Positions 44,707 to 53,425 are shown, counted from the stretch's first letter. The stretch is DNA of 64,000 bases from an uncultured Aquimarina sp. (GCA_947498815.1 CANMLU010000008.1:1-64000), one strand, 5' to 3'. The notes: generated by a model from the letters alone, not told the origin. Numbers and translations: made by a program.

Positions 44707-46176
44707 ATGAAAACACAAGCAGATAAAACACAAGAATCTCAAAACTCCATTACCCCAAGGGTTTCTCAGGAACCCAGCAATGGAGGTACGACACAATTAG
44801 TAGACAACCGTACGACTACTATCGATCAACGCAAGCTGCAGAAAACAATGAACACCTCTACAGAGAATAGCGCGAATCCAATACCACGAAAAGAGACCCC
44901 TGAGCGAAGTCGAAGGGCGAACAAAACAGGCCTACCCGACAATCTAAAATCCGGGATCGAAAATCTCTCTGGTTATAGTATGGATGATGTAAAAGTACAC
45001 TACAATTCAAGTAAGCCGGCACAGCTACAGGCCCATGCCTATGCACAGGGAACAGATATCCATCTGGCACCTGGCCAACAAAAGCACCTACCTCATGAGG
45101 CCTGGCACGTGGTACAACAAAAACAGGGACGTGTAAAACCGACCAGACAGCTAAAAAGTAAAGTGAATATCAATGATGATGCTGGATTGGAGAAGGAAGC
45201 GGATGTTATGGGAACCAAGGCGATACAAAAAAAATCTATAAAAATTAACGATGATTTAATAGTACCTGCAATTGGGAAAAATGTATTGCAACGAGAAGTA
45301 ATAGGAAAAGGAGGGAGAGTAAACAACGATGAAGAATTTGCAGATTTAAATGATGAAATGGACGATTTTTTGCTTTTTGATAATTATGATGGAGAAGCGA
45401 AACAAAAATCGAAATTAAATGAGATGATAACCGGGGAAGAAGGTTTCGTAATAAATTGTGGGTTACATAATTATCCGTTAAGTTTTAATTCGGCAAAGTC
45501 CTTATTAAGAGGGAAAGATGTAGAATTAGATAATTCTTTTGAAAGATTAGGAAAACCAAGCATGAATAAGCAAGCATATCGTATTAAGGACGAACCTTGG
45601 GTTGCTTTAGTCGTACCAAAAACTACAACAACCTTAGCAGGAATAAAATCAAAGGAAGATAAGCTTGTAGAAGAGGTTGAAGAATTGAAAGGGATAGCCC
45701 AAGTACCTATAGAAACACCTAACATAGGAGATGGAGAGGTTATTGACTGTTATAAAAATACAGTACCAGCAGTTGGTTTTATACAAGAGTTTATGGAAGG
45801 CGAAGAGCTTGATAAAAGGATTAGAGATGTGGATTTAACCAATTTTATAAACTACGCAATAGATGATATAACATCAGAAACATTTTATCTGGCGAGGGAA
45901 AAGTTTAGAAACATGAAGTCAAGTATGAATAGAATAAGAAACCATATAATTGGTGATAAAAAAGTTATTCATGATTTCCAAATTTTCTATCAAAAGAGTA
46001 CAGGAAAGATATTGGTATTTGATCCTGGTGACCCTGCAGCACCAGATCCTAATAGAAATAAGCGTGTATTAAGAATTGTAAAGATATTACACGACAACTT
46101 AACAGATAGTAGAATGATTAATAGAAAATGGAAAAGAAAATTTAAGATCAAAAGAGACCCTAAAAGTTGGGAGTAA
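44707..46176 (+). CDS. eCIS cargo 2: DUF4157 with kinase-like C-terminus
   Basis: The first ~175 residues are nearly identical to cargo 1, with the same HEAWH at 130-134 and PERSRR at 65-70. The remaining ~310 residues are unrelated. They look like a minimal protein-kinase fold: VVPKT lysine (K305), a charged helix with EEVEEL, a hinge GFIQEFMEGEEL (357-368), a catalytic-loop-like HDFQIFY (H422-D423) and a metal-binding FDPGD (D439). This resembles HopBF1/NleH-type effector kinases. Kinase activity is an inference from this pattern. It should be a loaded cargo with no secretion signal. Confidence 0.72.
   Translation: MKTQADKTQESQNSITPRVSQEPSNGGTTQLVDNRTTTIDQRKLQKTMNTSTENSANPIPRKETPERSRRANKTGLPDNLKSGIENLSGYSMDDVKVHYNSSKPAQLQAHAYAQGTDIHLAPGQQKHLPHEAWHVVQQKQGRVKPTRQLKSKVNINDDAGLEKEADVMGTKAIQKKSIKINDDLIVPAIGKNVLQREVIGKGGRVNNDEEFADLNDEMDDFLLFDNYDGEAKQKSKLNEMITGEEGFVINCGLHNYPLSFNSAKSLLRGKDVELDNSFERLGKPSMNKQAYRIKDEPWVALVVPKTTTTLAGIKSKEDKLVEEVEELKGIAQVPIETPNIGDGEVIDCYKNTVPAVGFIQEFMEGEELDKRIRDVDLTNFINYAIDDITSETFYLAREKFRNMKSSMNRIRNHIIGDKKVIHDFQIFYQKSTGKILVFDPGDPAAPDPNRNKRVLRIVKILHDNLTDSRMINRKWKRKFKIKRDPKSWE
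44897..44916. repeat. Dispersed repeat word inside cargo 2
   Basis: CCTGAGCGAAGTCGAAGG, one base different from the copy in cargo 1, encodes the same PERSRR residues. Its identical place shows that the insertion preceded the duplication of the cargo N-terminal module. Confidence 0.7.
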
Positions 46177-46347
46177 TTATTGCATTAGCTATTGAAAAGG
46201 ATATGTAAAGTAAATTCGCTCTACAAAGTTTGCAACTTCGTAGTATCAACAGTGAGAGTACAATAGCCCGCCCAAAGTTAGGAAGATGCAAAATAAAATA
46301 CTGTGAAATCGCAGACGTTCGAAGAGTAGCACACCAAAAAACAATAT

Positions 46348-46384
46348 GTCGGAAAATTACTCTTATTTACCGTATTTGTAATAG
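46348..46384 (+). promoter_or_regulatory. GTCGGAAA-type motif upstream of the amidase
   Basis: GTCGGAAAATT, then a CTTATTT, CGTATTTGTAATAG tail, resembles 47249-47286 almost throughout and shares GTCGGAAA with the two repeats in the eCIS promoter region. It is a candidate shared operator or promoter. Confidence 0.5.
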
Positions 46385-46458
46385 CTCGTTTCCCTTTATT
46401 CAGGTAAATTGGGTAATCAATACGAGTGCTAATAACCCTATGTAAATCGAAACTAAAC

Positions 46459-47229
46459 ATGAAAGCCACCAGTATCGCTAATCACGAAAAAACCTTTTTT
46501 GAAACAGGAAAAGACTCAGACGGAAAAGAATTTATGTTATCAGAAATGACAGTGCCCATTAAAGGTTCTAACCAAGTAATGCCCTATATACATTGCAGGC
46601 CAAAAAATGGAGATACTTCGTTTTATTATCAGGAGAAGAACACAAAAACGCAAATTGTACTCCATTATACAGCTGGTTATATAAAAGGTGATGTGGCTGC
46701 TTTGTCTAGACCCAACAACCATGTATCTACTCCGTTTATTATTGCAAGAAACGGTAACATACTCAATTTATGGTCGTCTGCCTTTTGGTCGTATCATTTA
46801 GGTTCTGGAGCTATTGGTGGTAATACCAATGGTAGCAAACGAACCATTGCTATAGAAATGTCTAATATTGGGTTTTTAAAAAGAATAGATAACAAATTGG
46901 TTACCGTGTATAGCGATACTGATGTGTATTGTGATATAAGGGAAAAACAGTTTTATACCAAGCTAGAGTCGCCTTACAGAGGGGAGTTATACTATGCCAA
47001 ATTTACAAGACGACAATACCATAGTTTACAGCTGTTACTTGGTTACCTCACCGCAGAATACAACATACCAAGAGCATTTTTACCAGAAGACAGACGCTAT
47101 ATAACCGGGGCAGAAGAGGAGTTAGTTAATTTTAAAGGTATCGTATCTCATGTAAATTACAGATCATCTGGCAAGTGGGATATAGGTCCAGCTTTTGATT
47201 GGGAAAAAATAATTGAAGGCCTTGGATAG
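46459..47229 (+). CDS. Peptidoglycan N-acetylmuramoyl-L-alanine amidase (Amidase_2)
   Basis: From ATG 46459 (MKATSIANHEK), the 256-residue protein has a ~60-residue N-terminal extension and an amidase_2 (PGRP/T7 lysozyme-like) domain: QIVLHYTAG with the first zinc His, FWSYHLGSGA, RTIAIEMSNIG, and GIVSHVNY...KWDIGPAFDW with the second zinc His and Asp. It cleaves the amide bond between muramic acid and the stem peptide. No clear signal peptide, so it may act after cell lysis, as particle cargo or as a release enzyme. It lies ~280 bases after the cargo genes on the same strand. Confidence 0.85.
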   Translation: MKATSIANHEKTFFETGKDSDGKEFMLSEMTVPIKGSNQVMPYIHCRPKNGDTSFYYQEKNTKTQIVLHYTAGYIKGDVAALSRPNNHVSTPFIIARNGNILNLWSSAFWSYHLGSGAIGGNTNGSKRTIAIEMSNIGFLKRIDNKLVTVYSDTDVYCDIREKQFYTKLESPYRGELYYAKFTRRQYHSLQLLLGYLTAEYNIPRAFLPEDRRYITGAEEELVNFKGIVSHVNYRSSGKWDIGPAFDWEKIIEGLG

Positions 47230-47248
47230 AACGTTTAAGCTCATATGA

Positions 47249-47286
47249 AGTCGGGAAATTGTCCTCATTTGTCGTATTTGTTATAG
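47249..47286 (+). promoter_or_regulatory. GTCGGAAA-type motif upstream of the lipoprotein
   Basis: GTCGGGAAATT, then CTCATTTG, CGTATTTGTTATAG: the second copy of the ~37-base unit seen before the amidase gene. Confidence 0.5.
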
Positions 47287-47349
47287 TAGGATAACTGCCT
47301 ATGGCTGTAAATTTGTTACTTGTTTAGTACACATTAAAACCTATTGCAC

Positions 47350-48021
47350 ATGAAAAATTTCTACAAGTTTACACTCACGTTTTATATTTCAGTTTTTACG
47401 TATAGTTGCGCAAGCTATAAGCCAACAGATAATACACTTTCTGTTGTATTATCAAAAACGCAACAAGCAGTAACGAATTTGGCAGAAAAAATACCTGCGA
47501 CAGAAGATGATAGTCTTATAAAAGCATATGGTAAATTAGAAAAAAAGAGTAAGGAATTATTTCCTGCTCTAGAAAAGTGCAATAAAAAATATGCGCTCAC
47601 ACCAGAGTATATGGCAACATTACAAGGAGCACAAAAAATAGTAGAGCGTATGGATAAAGATTTTAATACGATACCCGATAAAACATTCATTCTAGATGCA
47701 GTGTATCAAGATTATGATGCCAAGTTAGTATCTATTAATAGCAGTGCCGAAAATGATGCCAATACCAAGATCAAAGTGATTATTGATTCTAATAAAGATG
47801 AAGGCTTTTTTGTTTTCGGAAAACTGTCTTATGAAAAAGCATTGGATATTAAACGGTTTCGGTTTAATAAGCCTACAAATAGTGCTACTCAAGATTTTGT
47901 GCCTGGTTATTATTTGTTTTGGTTGGAAAAAGAAGATCGAGTGGGAGAACCAGAATTGCATCTTATCATGAGTAATGGGACAGAAGAAGAGAAACAACTG
48001 GTTTTAAAAACGCCAAAATAA
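47350..48021 (+). CDS. Putative lipoprotein
   Basis: ATG 47350 gives a 223-residue protein. The N-terminal hydrophobic segment (about 4-18) ends in the lipobox-like FTYSC, with Cys ~20 as the lipidation site. The rest is soluble and helical, followed by a beta-rich half with QDFVPGYYLFWLEKEDRVGEP near the C-terminus. I do not recognise a family. It is 8 bases upstream of the membrane protein gene, so the two form a pair, and shares the GTCGGAAA-type upstream motif with the amidase gene. Confidence 0.6.
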   Translation: MKNFYKFTLTFYISVFTYSCASYKPTDNTLSVVLSKTQQAVTNLAEKIPATEDDSLIKAYGKLEKKSKELFPALEKCNKKYALTPEYMATLQGAQKIVERMDKDFNTIPDKTFILDAVYQDYDAKLVSINSSAENDANTKIKVIIDSNKDEGFFVFGKLSYEKALDIKRFRFNKPTNSATQDFVPGYYLFWLEKEDRVGEPELHLIMSNGTEEEKQLVLKTPK

Positions 48022-48028
48022 TAGTACT

Positions 48029-48613
48029 ATGCAGGTATCGAGATTAAAAGAAGTTTGGAAAGAGATTACTTTGCTTAGCACCTGGATTGCTTCGGTTACG
48101 GGAGCTTTTATTATCCCTTTGCCCTCTTGGTATGCTACAGACGAAAACACTGCTTTTTTTATGAAGTTTGGGGTGTTTATAGCCACAGCGCTTGCCGGAT
48201 TCTTGATTTTGTATTCGCTTAAAAATAAATCTACAAGAACGTGGATGCGTTTGTCTATCGAATTTATTGTTTTATTTATAGCGGTCTATACTGCTTATCA
48301 TTTTGCTCGAGAGGTCAAAACATTACCCTATCTCGATAAAGACATTGTTATTGGTGATGAAATGGTAGATAACAATCCATTTGAAGCATTTAAAGCATCA
48401 CATGGGTTTTTACCAGCCCGAAATGAACAAATGATGGTCGTATTGGGTGATCCTGAAAAAGCTTGGACCAAACAGAGTATCACGTACAATAGAATACAAA
48501 TGATGATTCTTTTATTTTTTTGTTATCTGTTTTCGGCAGGATTTATCATTTCATTTTGTAATCTGGTGATTTTGTATAAAGTAGAATACACTATCAAAAT
48601 CGAAAAAAAATAG
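48029..48613 (+). CDS. Four-helix membrane protein, unknown
   Basis: The 194-residue protein has transmembrane segments at about 15-33, 45-63, 74-92 and 158-183 and a ~65-residue soluble loop between the third and fourth (with the PYLDKDIVIGDEMVDNNP part). No family recognised. The pairing with the lipoprotein suggests an envelope complex. A hole-forming role in cell lysis and release of injection particles is possible from context only. Confidence 0.55.
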   Translation: MQVSRLKEVWKEITLLSTWIASVTGAFIIPLPSWYATDENTAFFMKFGVFIATALAGFLILYSLKNKSTRTWMRLSIEFIVLFIAVYTAYHFAREVKTLPYLDKDIVIGDEMVDNNPFEAFKASHGFLPARNEQMMVVLGDPEKAWTKQSITYNRIQMMILLFFCYLFSAGFIISFCNLVILYKVEYTIKIEKK

Positions 48614-48963
48614 GATGTACACTCTTTATGATAACGATTTCTAGCGCGTTCCGTCAAGAAATCTATTCTTTAAAAGTAATCGAAATCGCAGAGATCTATG
48701 CCGACCAGATCAGAGAGTCCTTACCGTAAACGAGACAGCATTGCTTTTATTAATATTAGAATCTTTCTAGTAAGTTCAATAAGGGAATAAAAACGTTTTC
48801 TATAGGCTTTGGGGAAACCGAGTACCGTAAAATCGCCCAAAGATTAATTATTTAATGATGTTTAATTTAGAAAACACAAATGTGTTATATCAATTATAGC
48901 ATGAAGTTGTATTTTAGCTAAAATTAAAGTGTCAATAATAATTTTATTTAAAATCCCTCTATT
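48614..48963. other. Intergenic gap
   Basis: This 350-base gap holds no ORF, hairpin or consensus promoter that I can support. It is AT-rich towards the regulator gene, where the promoter must lie. Confidence 0.5.
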
Positions 48964-50634
48964 TTGAAAACTAGAGTTTTATTCCCACTGTTATGTTTGA
49001 TCTCTCTTTTTTCCTATTCACAAGTAAAAAATAATATTACAGATGCACGTACTCGAAAGATAGAAGCAACTAAACTACAAATAGAAAAGGCAGATTCAGA
49101 TTCTTTACGGTTACCACTTAGATTAAAACTGGCAGGTCAATTGGCCTATTTTGATGGCAATATTGCCAAAGAAATCTTTCTAGATGTTCATAAGATCATT
49201 AAGGATAAAGGATATAATAATTATCATTATCAAAAGCTAGAAGCAGAATTGTTGTATAGTCTGTCAAGCGTATCCTTAAACCTTCAAGATACTGCAGCAG
49301 CCTTGCAATATGCAAATGAGGCCTTAGATATTGCGACAGAGATCGAGTATGATATGATCGTAGGAAGAACTATAAGTAATCTAGGGAATATATACTCAAG
49401 ACAAATGGATTTTGAGAAAGCAAAACGATATCATAGACGTGCATTAGTATTTCATGAAAAGGCAAAGTCAGCTCGTGGGAAAGCACTTACGTTGAATCGA
49501 ATAGGGAGAATCTTTAGTAAACAGGAAAAGATAGATTCTGCTACGTATTACTTTAAAAAGGCTATAGAAGCTGATACCTCTAAGACGCTTAGACTACAAA
49601 TAAAGGGAAATTTAGCTAGTGTCTATGCAAATTCAGGAAAATACGATCTAGCGGGCAATATTTATAGAGAAAACTTAAAACTGTTAGACCCAACTGAGTA
49701 TAATATAAGAGCGCATAACCATTCTAATCTAGCAAAAGTGTATGACAAACAAAAAGAGTATAGCAAAGCAAATGCGCATATAGACAGTGCTATTTTCTTT
49801 TCAAAAAAGGTGAACGCTTTATTTTTAATACAGTCAGCATATCGTGCTAAAGTTGGAATAGCTTATAATGATAAAAAATTCTCAGAGTCTTATGAAGCTT
49901 TTTTAATTCAAGATAAGTATAAAGATTCTTTAGTAAAGGAAAGTACAACAAAACGTTTTGCCGATTTGGAATTTGCATATCAATATAAGAGAGAAAAGGA
50001 ACTAGCCGCCATAAATCTCAAGAATGAATCTACCAAAAAGAAATTGTATTTATGGTTATTCGTTATTACGGTTCTGGCAGCTTTGTTTTTAATCCATTTT
50101 ATTAGAAAAAATAATAAACAAAAACTAGAACTTGTCGCAAATAAAGCCGAACTAGCAGAGCTTGAAAAATTAAAAACGGACTTAGCACTCGCACATCGAG
50201 AACGAGAACTTAAAAAAGTGGTGGTAGAAAGCTCTGTTAGAGAAGAAGTCTTTAATAATACAATAGATGATATTAAGCAAGTTACAGCTTTAGAGGATGA
50301 GAGAGAACGCAAGTCTGCATTACGCTCCATATCTGCTTCATTATTATCAGAGAAAGGTTCTAAAAAATCATCCTTAAGCCTACAGACGTATCTCGATGAG
50401 GTAAATATTGATTTTAAAATACTACTTGATCAACATTTTTCCGAATTAAAACCAAAGGAAAAGGAGCTCCTTTGTCTTATGAAAATGGAACTCAGTACCA
50501 CAGAAATTAGTAAACTTCAAAATAATACAGTAGCGGCTATAAAATCTTCAAGATATCGTATTCGTAAAAAACTTGGTTTAGGTTCTAAACAAGATATTAT
50601 TGCTTTTATTGAAAATAAAAATATTACGTTATAA
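48964..50634 (+). CDS. TPR-sensor LuxR-type regulator
   Basis: The 556-residue protein starts with TTG at 48964 and has a signal peptide (about 1-19, ending SYSQ). About six TPR repeats follow (60-320, such as YANEALDIATEIEYDMIVGRT and GKYDLAGNIYRENLKLLD), then one transmembrane helix (about 361-380), a coiled coil (about 383-425), and a C-terminal LuxR-like HTH (about 495-550, LKPKEKELLCLMKMELSTTE). It spans the inner membrane with a periplasmic sensor and a cytosolic DNA-binding domain. The signal is unknown. It may control the adjacent eCIS genes; this is inference. Confidence 0.8.
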   Translation: MKTRVLFPLLCLISLFSYSQVKNNITDARTRKIEATKLQIEKADSDSLRLPLRLKLAGQLAYFDGNIAKEIFLDVHKIIKDKGYNNYHYQKLEAELLYSLSSVSLNLQDTAAALQYANEALDIATEIEYDMIVGRTISNLGNIYSRQMDFEKAKRYHRRALVFHEKAKSARGKALTLNRIGRIFSKQEKIDSATYYFKKAIEADTSKTLRLQIKGNLASVYANSGKYDLAGNIYRENLKLLDPTEYNIRAHNHSNLAKVYDKQKEYSKANAHIDSAIFFSKKVNALFLIQSAYRAKVGIAYNDKKFSESYEAFLIQDKYKDSLVKESTTKRFADLEFAYQYKREKELAAINLKNESTKKKLYLWLFVITVLAALFLIHFIRKNNKQKLELVANKAELAELEKLKTDLALAHRERELKKVVVESSVREEVFNNTIDDIKQVTALEDERERKSALRSISASLLSEKGSKKSSLSLQTYLDEVNIDFKILLDQHFSELKPKEKELLCLMKMELSTTEISKLQNNTVAAIKSSRYRIRKKLGLGSKQDIIAFIENKNITL

Positions 50635-51012
50635 GGTATTAAAAGCATTCCTTGTACACAGTTTTTTGACTAAACTCATATCTTCTTTACTTTATAAAAG
50701 CCCTATTTTATGAGAAATACCTTATTATTATCATAAAATGATAAATAAAATTCAATAAATTATACTTTTGTTTAATACACTGAAATTGAGTAGGTTACGA
50801 TGCTTGATACTCTTTTGCTACCCCCTTTTTTTTGCAATGTAGGTTCCTTATACATTTCTTTGTCTAAGAACATTACGTTTAACTTAAGATCACTTTTTGT
50901 TAAATACGTGAAAGTAATGTCCAACTTTAGATAAGGTTATTTACTAGTTATAATTTTCACTCAAAAAAACCATGATATTGTTTTATAAAATTAAAAGAAT
51001 AGGATGTATTTT
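50635..51012. other. Intergenic gap with a -7-like box
   Basis: This non-coding gap holds TACTTTTG (50763-50770), which matches TAnnTTTG but is 240 bases from the next start codon. Nothing else stands out. Confidence 0.4.
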
Positions 51013-52665
51013 ATGAAACCTGATACAAAATATACCAAAAGTGGCGATGTCAATATTGCCTATCAGGTTTTTGGTTCAGGCTCTATTGACTTGGTTTATA
51101 TTCCGGGATGGGTTTCCAATATAGATTGGATGTGGGCCTGTCCAGAACTGGTTAATTTTTTACAGGAATTAGGAAAAATAGCCAGAGTTATTCTATTTGA
51201 TAAACGTGGAACAGGACTTTCTGATCGTGTTGTGGGGTTTCCGACCTTAGAAGAAAGGATGGATGACATTAGAGCCGTAATGGATGCAGTAGGTTCTCAA
51301 AAAGCGGCTTTGTTTGGGCATTCTGAAGGAGGATCAGTCTCTGCCCTGTTTGCGGCAACTTATCCAAACCGAACTATCTCTCTAATGGCTTTTGGGATAT
51401 TTGCCAAACGAATATATGCTCCTGATTATCCTTGGGCACCAACGAACCAGGAACGTCAGGTTGTTTATGATATGATCGAAAAGAGCTGGGGGAGCGGAGA
51501 GATGGACTTAGAGTCCCTTGCTCCTTCAAAAGCTAATGATAGGGTATTTATGGATTGGCTGGCTAATTATTTTCGTTCTGGAGCCAGTCCAAGTGCAGCC
51601 ATGATGCTAACAAAAATGAATACGCAAGTAGACATCATTGACATTTTAAGCTCTATAAAAGTTCCTACCTTAATATTACAACGTACCCATGATATTGACG
51701 TAAAAATTGAAGAAGGACGATTTATAGCTGAACGTATTCAAAATGCAAAATTTGTTGAGCTAGAAGGCAGTGATCATCTGTTTTGGACAGGTAATACAGA
51801 GGAAGTTTTAGAAGAGATGAAAGCTTTTGTTCTACATGCAAAGCCAAAACCAATCTATGAAAAACAGCTTTTTACGATTATTACCGGACGGGTGCTATCT
51901 TCTGAAGCTAATAACTCTAGGCATCAACGGCTTATTAGAGAATATGTAGAACAGTACAGAGGGAATATAGTTCAATATGATACCCAAACATTTACTGCTA
52001 CTTTTCAAGGCCCTAGTAAAGCTGTTCATTGCAGTATTGATTTAATTGATGCTATGAGAGGTCGAAATGCGCAATTGGCTATCGGTATTCATATCAAAGA
52101 ATGCCTGGTAAGGAATTGTATAAGCAAAGAGACCGAAGATTTTGCTGCATCCATATTTAAACAACCTTTACCCAATCAAATCTTATTAACACAAACTGTA
52201 AAGAATTTACTGGTAGGAGCTGGTGTGAGTTTTACACCGTGCAAAACCATTTTCGAAACCGAATCTGGGGAGTCTCTTTTACTATTTGCTGTTGACGAAA
52301 AACCGAAGCACAATAGCCTTAATAATATTGATTATAATAGACTCCCCAAAAATGATTCTTTCCTAAAAAAAGTACTTCAAAACATTAATAGTCATCTGAG
52401 TAATGAGCATTTTGGGGTAGAAATGCTTTGTAGAGAAATAGGTGTTAGTGAACGACAATTGCAGCGCAGACTTAAGGCTATTACGAATAAATCTCCTAAT
52501 AAATTGATTTGCTCGGTGCGTTTGCATCGCGCTAAAGAACTAATATTGAGTCAACAGAGTACTATTGCTGAGATTGCTTTTGAAGCGGGTTTTTCTAATC
52601 CTTCTTACTTTTCTAAGTGCTTCAAAAAAGAATTCGCCGTATGCCCATCTGATTTAATAAATTAA
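51013..52665 (+). CDS. Alpha/beta-hydrolase, cyclase-like and AraC HTH fusion
   Basis: The protein has about 550 residues. An alpha/beta-hydrolase domain (about 1-275) shows the nucleophile elbow GHSEGG, the DKRGTGLSD loop and a SDHLFW catalytic histidine. The middle domain (about 285-430, FTIITGRVLSSEANNSRHQRL, then QLAIGIHIKECLVR) resembles a class III nucleotide cyclase but lacks the metal-binding aspartates, so is probably a dead sensor. A C-terminal AraC/XylS HTH follows (about 455-550, SERQLQRRLKAITNKSPNK, then SFSNPSYFSKCFKKEF-like). It is a cytosolic transcription factor that may bind or hydrolyse an ester ligand. An ATG at 51004 is also possible. Confidence 0.8.
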   Translation: MKPDTKYTKSGDVNIAYQVFGSGSIDLVYIPGWVSNIDWMWACPELVNFLQELGKIARVILFDKRGTGLSDRVVGFPTLEERMDDIRAVMDAVGSQKAALFGHSEGGSVSALFAATYPNRTISLMAFGIFAKRIYAPDYPWAPTNQERQVVYDMIEKSWGSGEMDLESLAPSKANDRVFMDWLANYFRSGASPSAAMMLTKMNTQVDIIDILSSIKVPTLILQRTHDIDVKIEEGRFIAERIQNAKFVELEGSDHLFWTGNTEEVLEEMKAFVLHAKPKPIYEKQLFTIITGRVLSSEANNSRHQRLIREYVEQYRGNIVQYDTQTFTATFQGPSKAVHCSIDLIDAMRGRNAQLAIGIHIKECLVRNCISKETEDFAASIFKQPLPNQILLTQTVKNLLVGAGVSFTPCKTIFETESGESLLLFAVDEKPKHNSLNNIDYNRLPKNDSFLKKVLQNINSHLSNEHFGVEMLCREIGVSERQLQRRLKAITNKSPNKLICSVRLHRAKELILSQQSTIAEIAFEAGFSNPSYFSKCFKKEFAVCPSDLIN

Positions 52666-52740
52666 TGACCAAAATCTCTTTATGTTGGAAAAGGTATAGC
52701 CCATCAAAACTGTAATGTACATATGTCTTAAATATTCATA

Positions 52741-52833
52741 ACGTGAGTTCGATATAAGAAAATTACGTCAGTTCGATTTCTATGACAAATCCAAGCGGTT
52801 TTGGTAAAAAGTTTGATTATATCGAACTCACGT
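52741..52833. repeat. Palindromic element containing the 53-bp repeat, copy 2
   Basis: Perfect 17-bp arms ACGTGAGTTCGATATAA (52741-52757) and the complement (52817-52833) enclose a 53-base core (52766-52818) that is the inverse of 32-84 at the window start. The word ACGT(G/C)AGTTCGAT also repeats directly at 52765. It looks like a small mobile or REP-like element with terminal inverted repeats. Confidence 0.75.
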
Positions 52834-52839
52834 TCATAG

Positions 52840-53337
52840 TCATTTTTGGAATCTTTTCATAATCCATTTTATATGTCCCTGATGATTAATCTCATCATTT
52901 ACAAAATGTCTTATCATATAATAGTTGTTTAGTATTGGTATGTGCTGGTTTCGCATAAATATCCAATTATCATCATAATTCTTAAGGTTTTCCAGGGTAT
53001 GTTCTCTTATTTCTTGTAGTTCTGATAAATAAAAATTTAAATCATTGCTATGAACTTTTCGCGCTTTCATATTCTCTGGAGCAGCATCCTTATGCTTTTC
53101 TGATTCTTGTTCATTCATTAATCGATCATAAAATAGAGGTCTTTGATAATAGAATTCTGAGCCAGCTATATGAAACAACAACATCCCGATACTATTACTT
53201 TTCTCATCTACATAGAAATCCAGTTCTTTACGAGTCATTTTTTGCACGAGCTGTAAAGTAACTTTTCTAGTGTAGTTCATTTGTGAGACTAACATTCCTA
53301 TATGGTTATCATAGTCTTGATGGGGTAAAAGAAGCAT
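52840..53337 (-). CDS. DinB-like protein (DinB_2/DUF664 type)
   Basis: The 165-residue cytosolic protein has the DinB four-helix pattern with three metal-ligand histidines: LLFHIAGSEFYYQRP and the C-terminal IRHFVNDEINHQGHIKWI. Members are metal-binding, often bacillithiol- or mycothiol-linked transferases or DNA-damage proteins. The substrate is unknown. The final codons abut the palindromic element. Confidence 0.8.
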   Translation of the reverse strand: MLLLPHQDYDNHIGMLVSQMNYTRKVTLQLVQKMTRKELDFYVDEKSNSIGMLLFHIAGSEFYYQRPLFYDRLMNEQESEKHKDAAPENMKARKVHSNDLNFYLSELQEIREHTLENLKNYDDNWIFMRNQHIPILNNYYMIRHFVNDEINHQGHIKWIMKRFQK

Positions 53338-53391
53338 AATGATGTTTTTGCTATATTAAATAGTATATGGATTAGTTGAAATTTGAATTAG

Positions 53392-53425
53392 AAAAGACCG
53401 AATAAATAATTTTACACGGTCTTTT
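53392..53425 (-). terminator. Terminator after the RiPP locus
   Basis: The perfect 9-bp stem AAAAGACCG/CGGTCTTTT (53392-53400, 53417-53425) with a 16-base loop lies 40 bases past the stop codon of the minus-strand peptide gene 53466-53639. Confidence 0.7.

Noticed and set aside
46230-46445. 71-codon plus-strand frame before the amidase gene
   Set aside because: It covers the GTCGGAAA-type upstream unit, has no start signal or family pattern, and ends just before the amidase start. Best read as non-coding.
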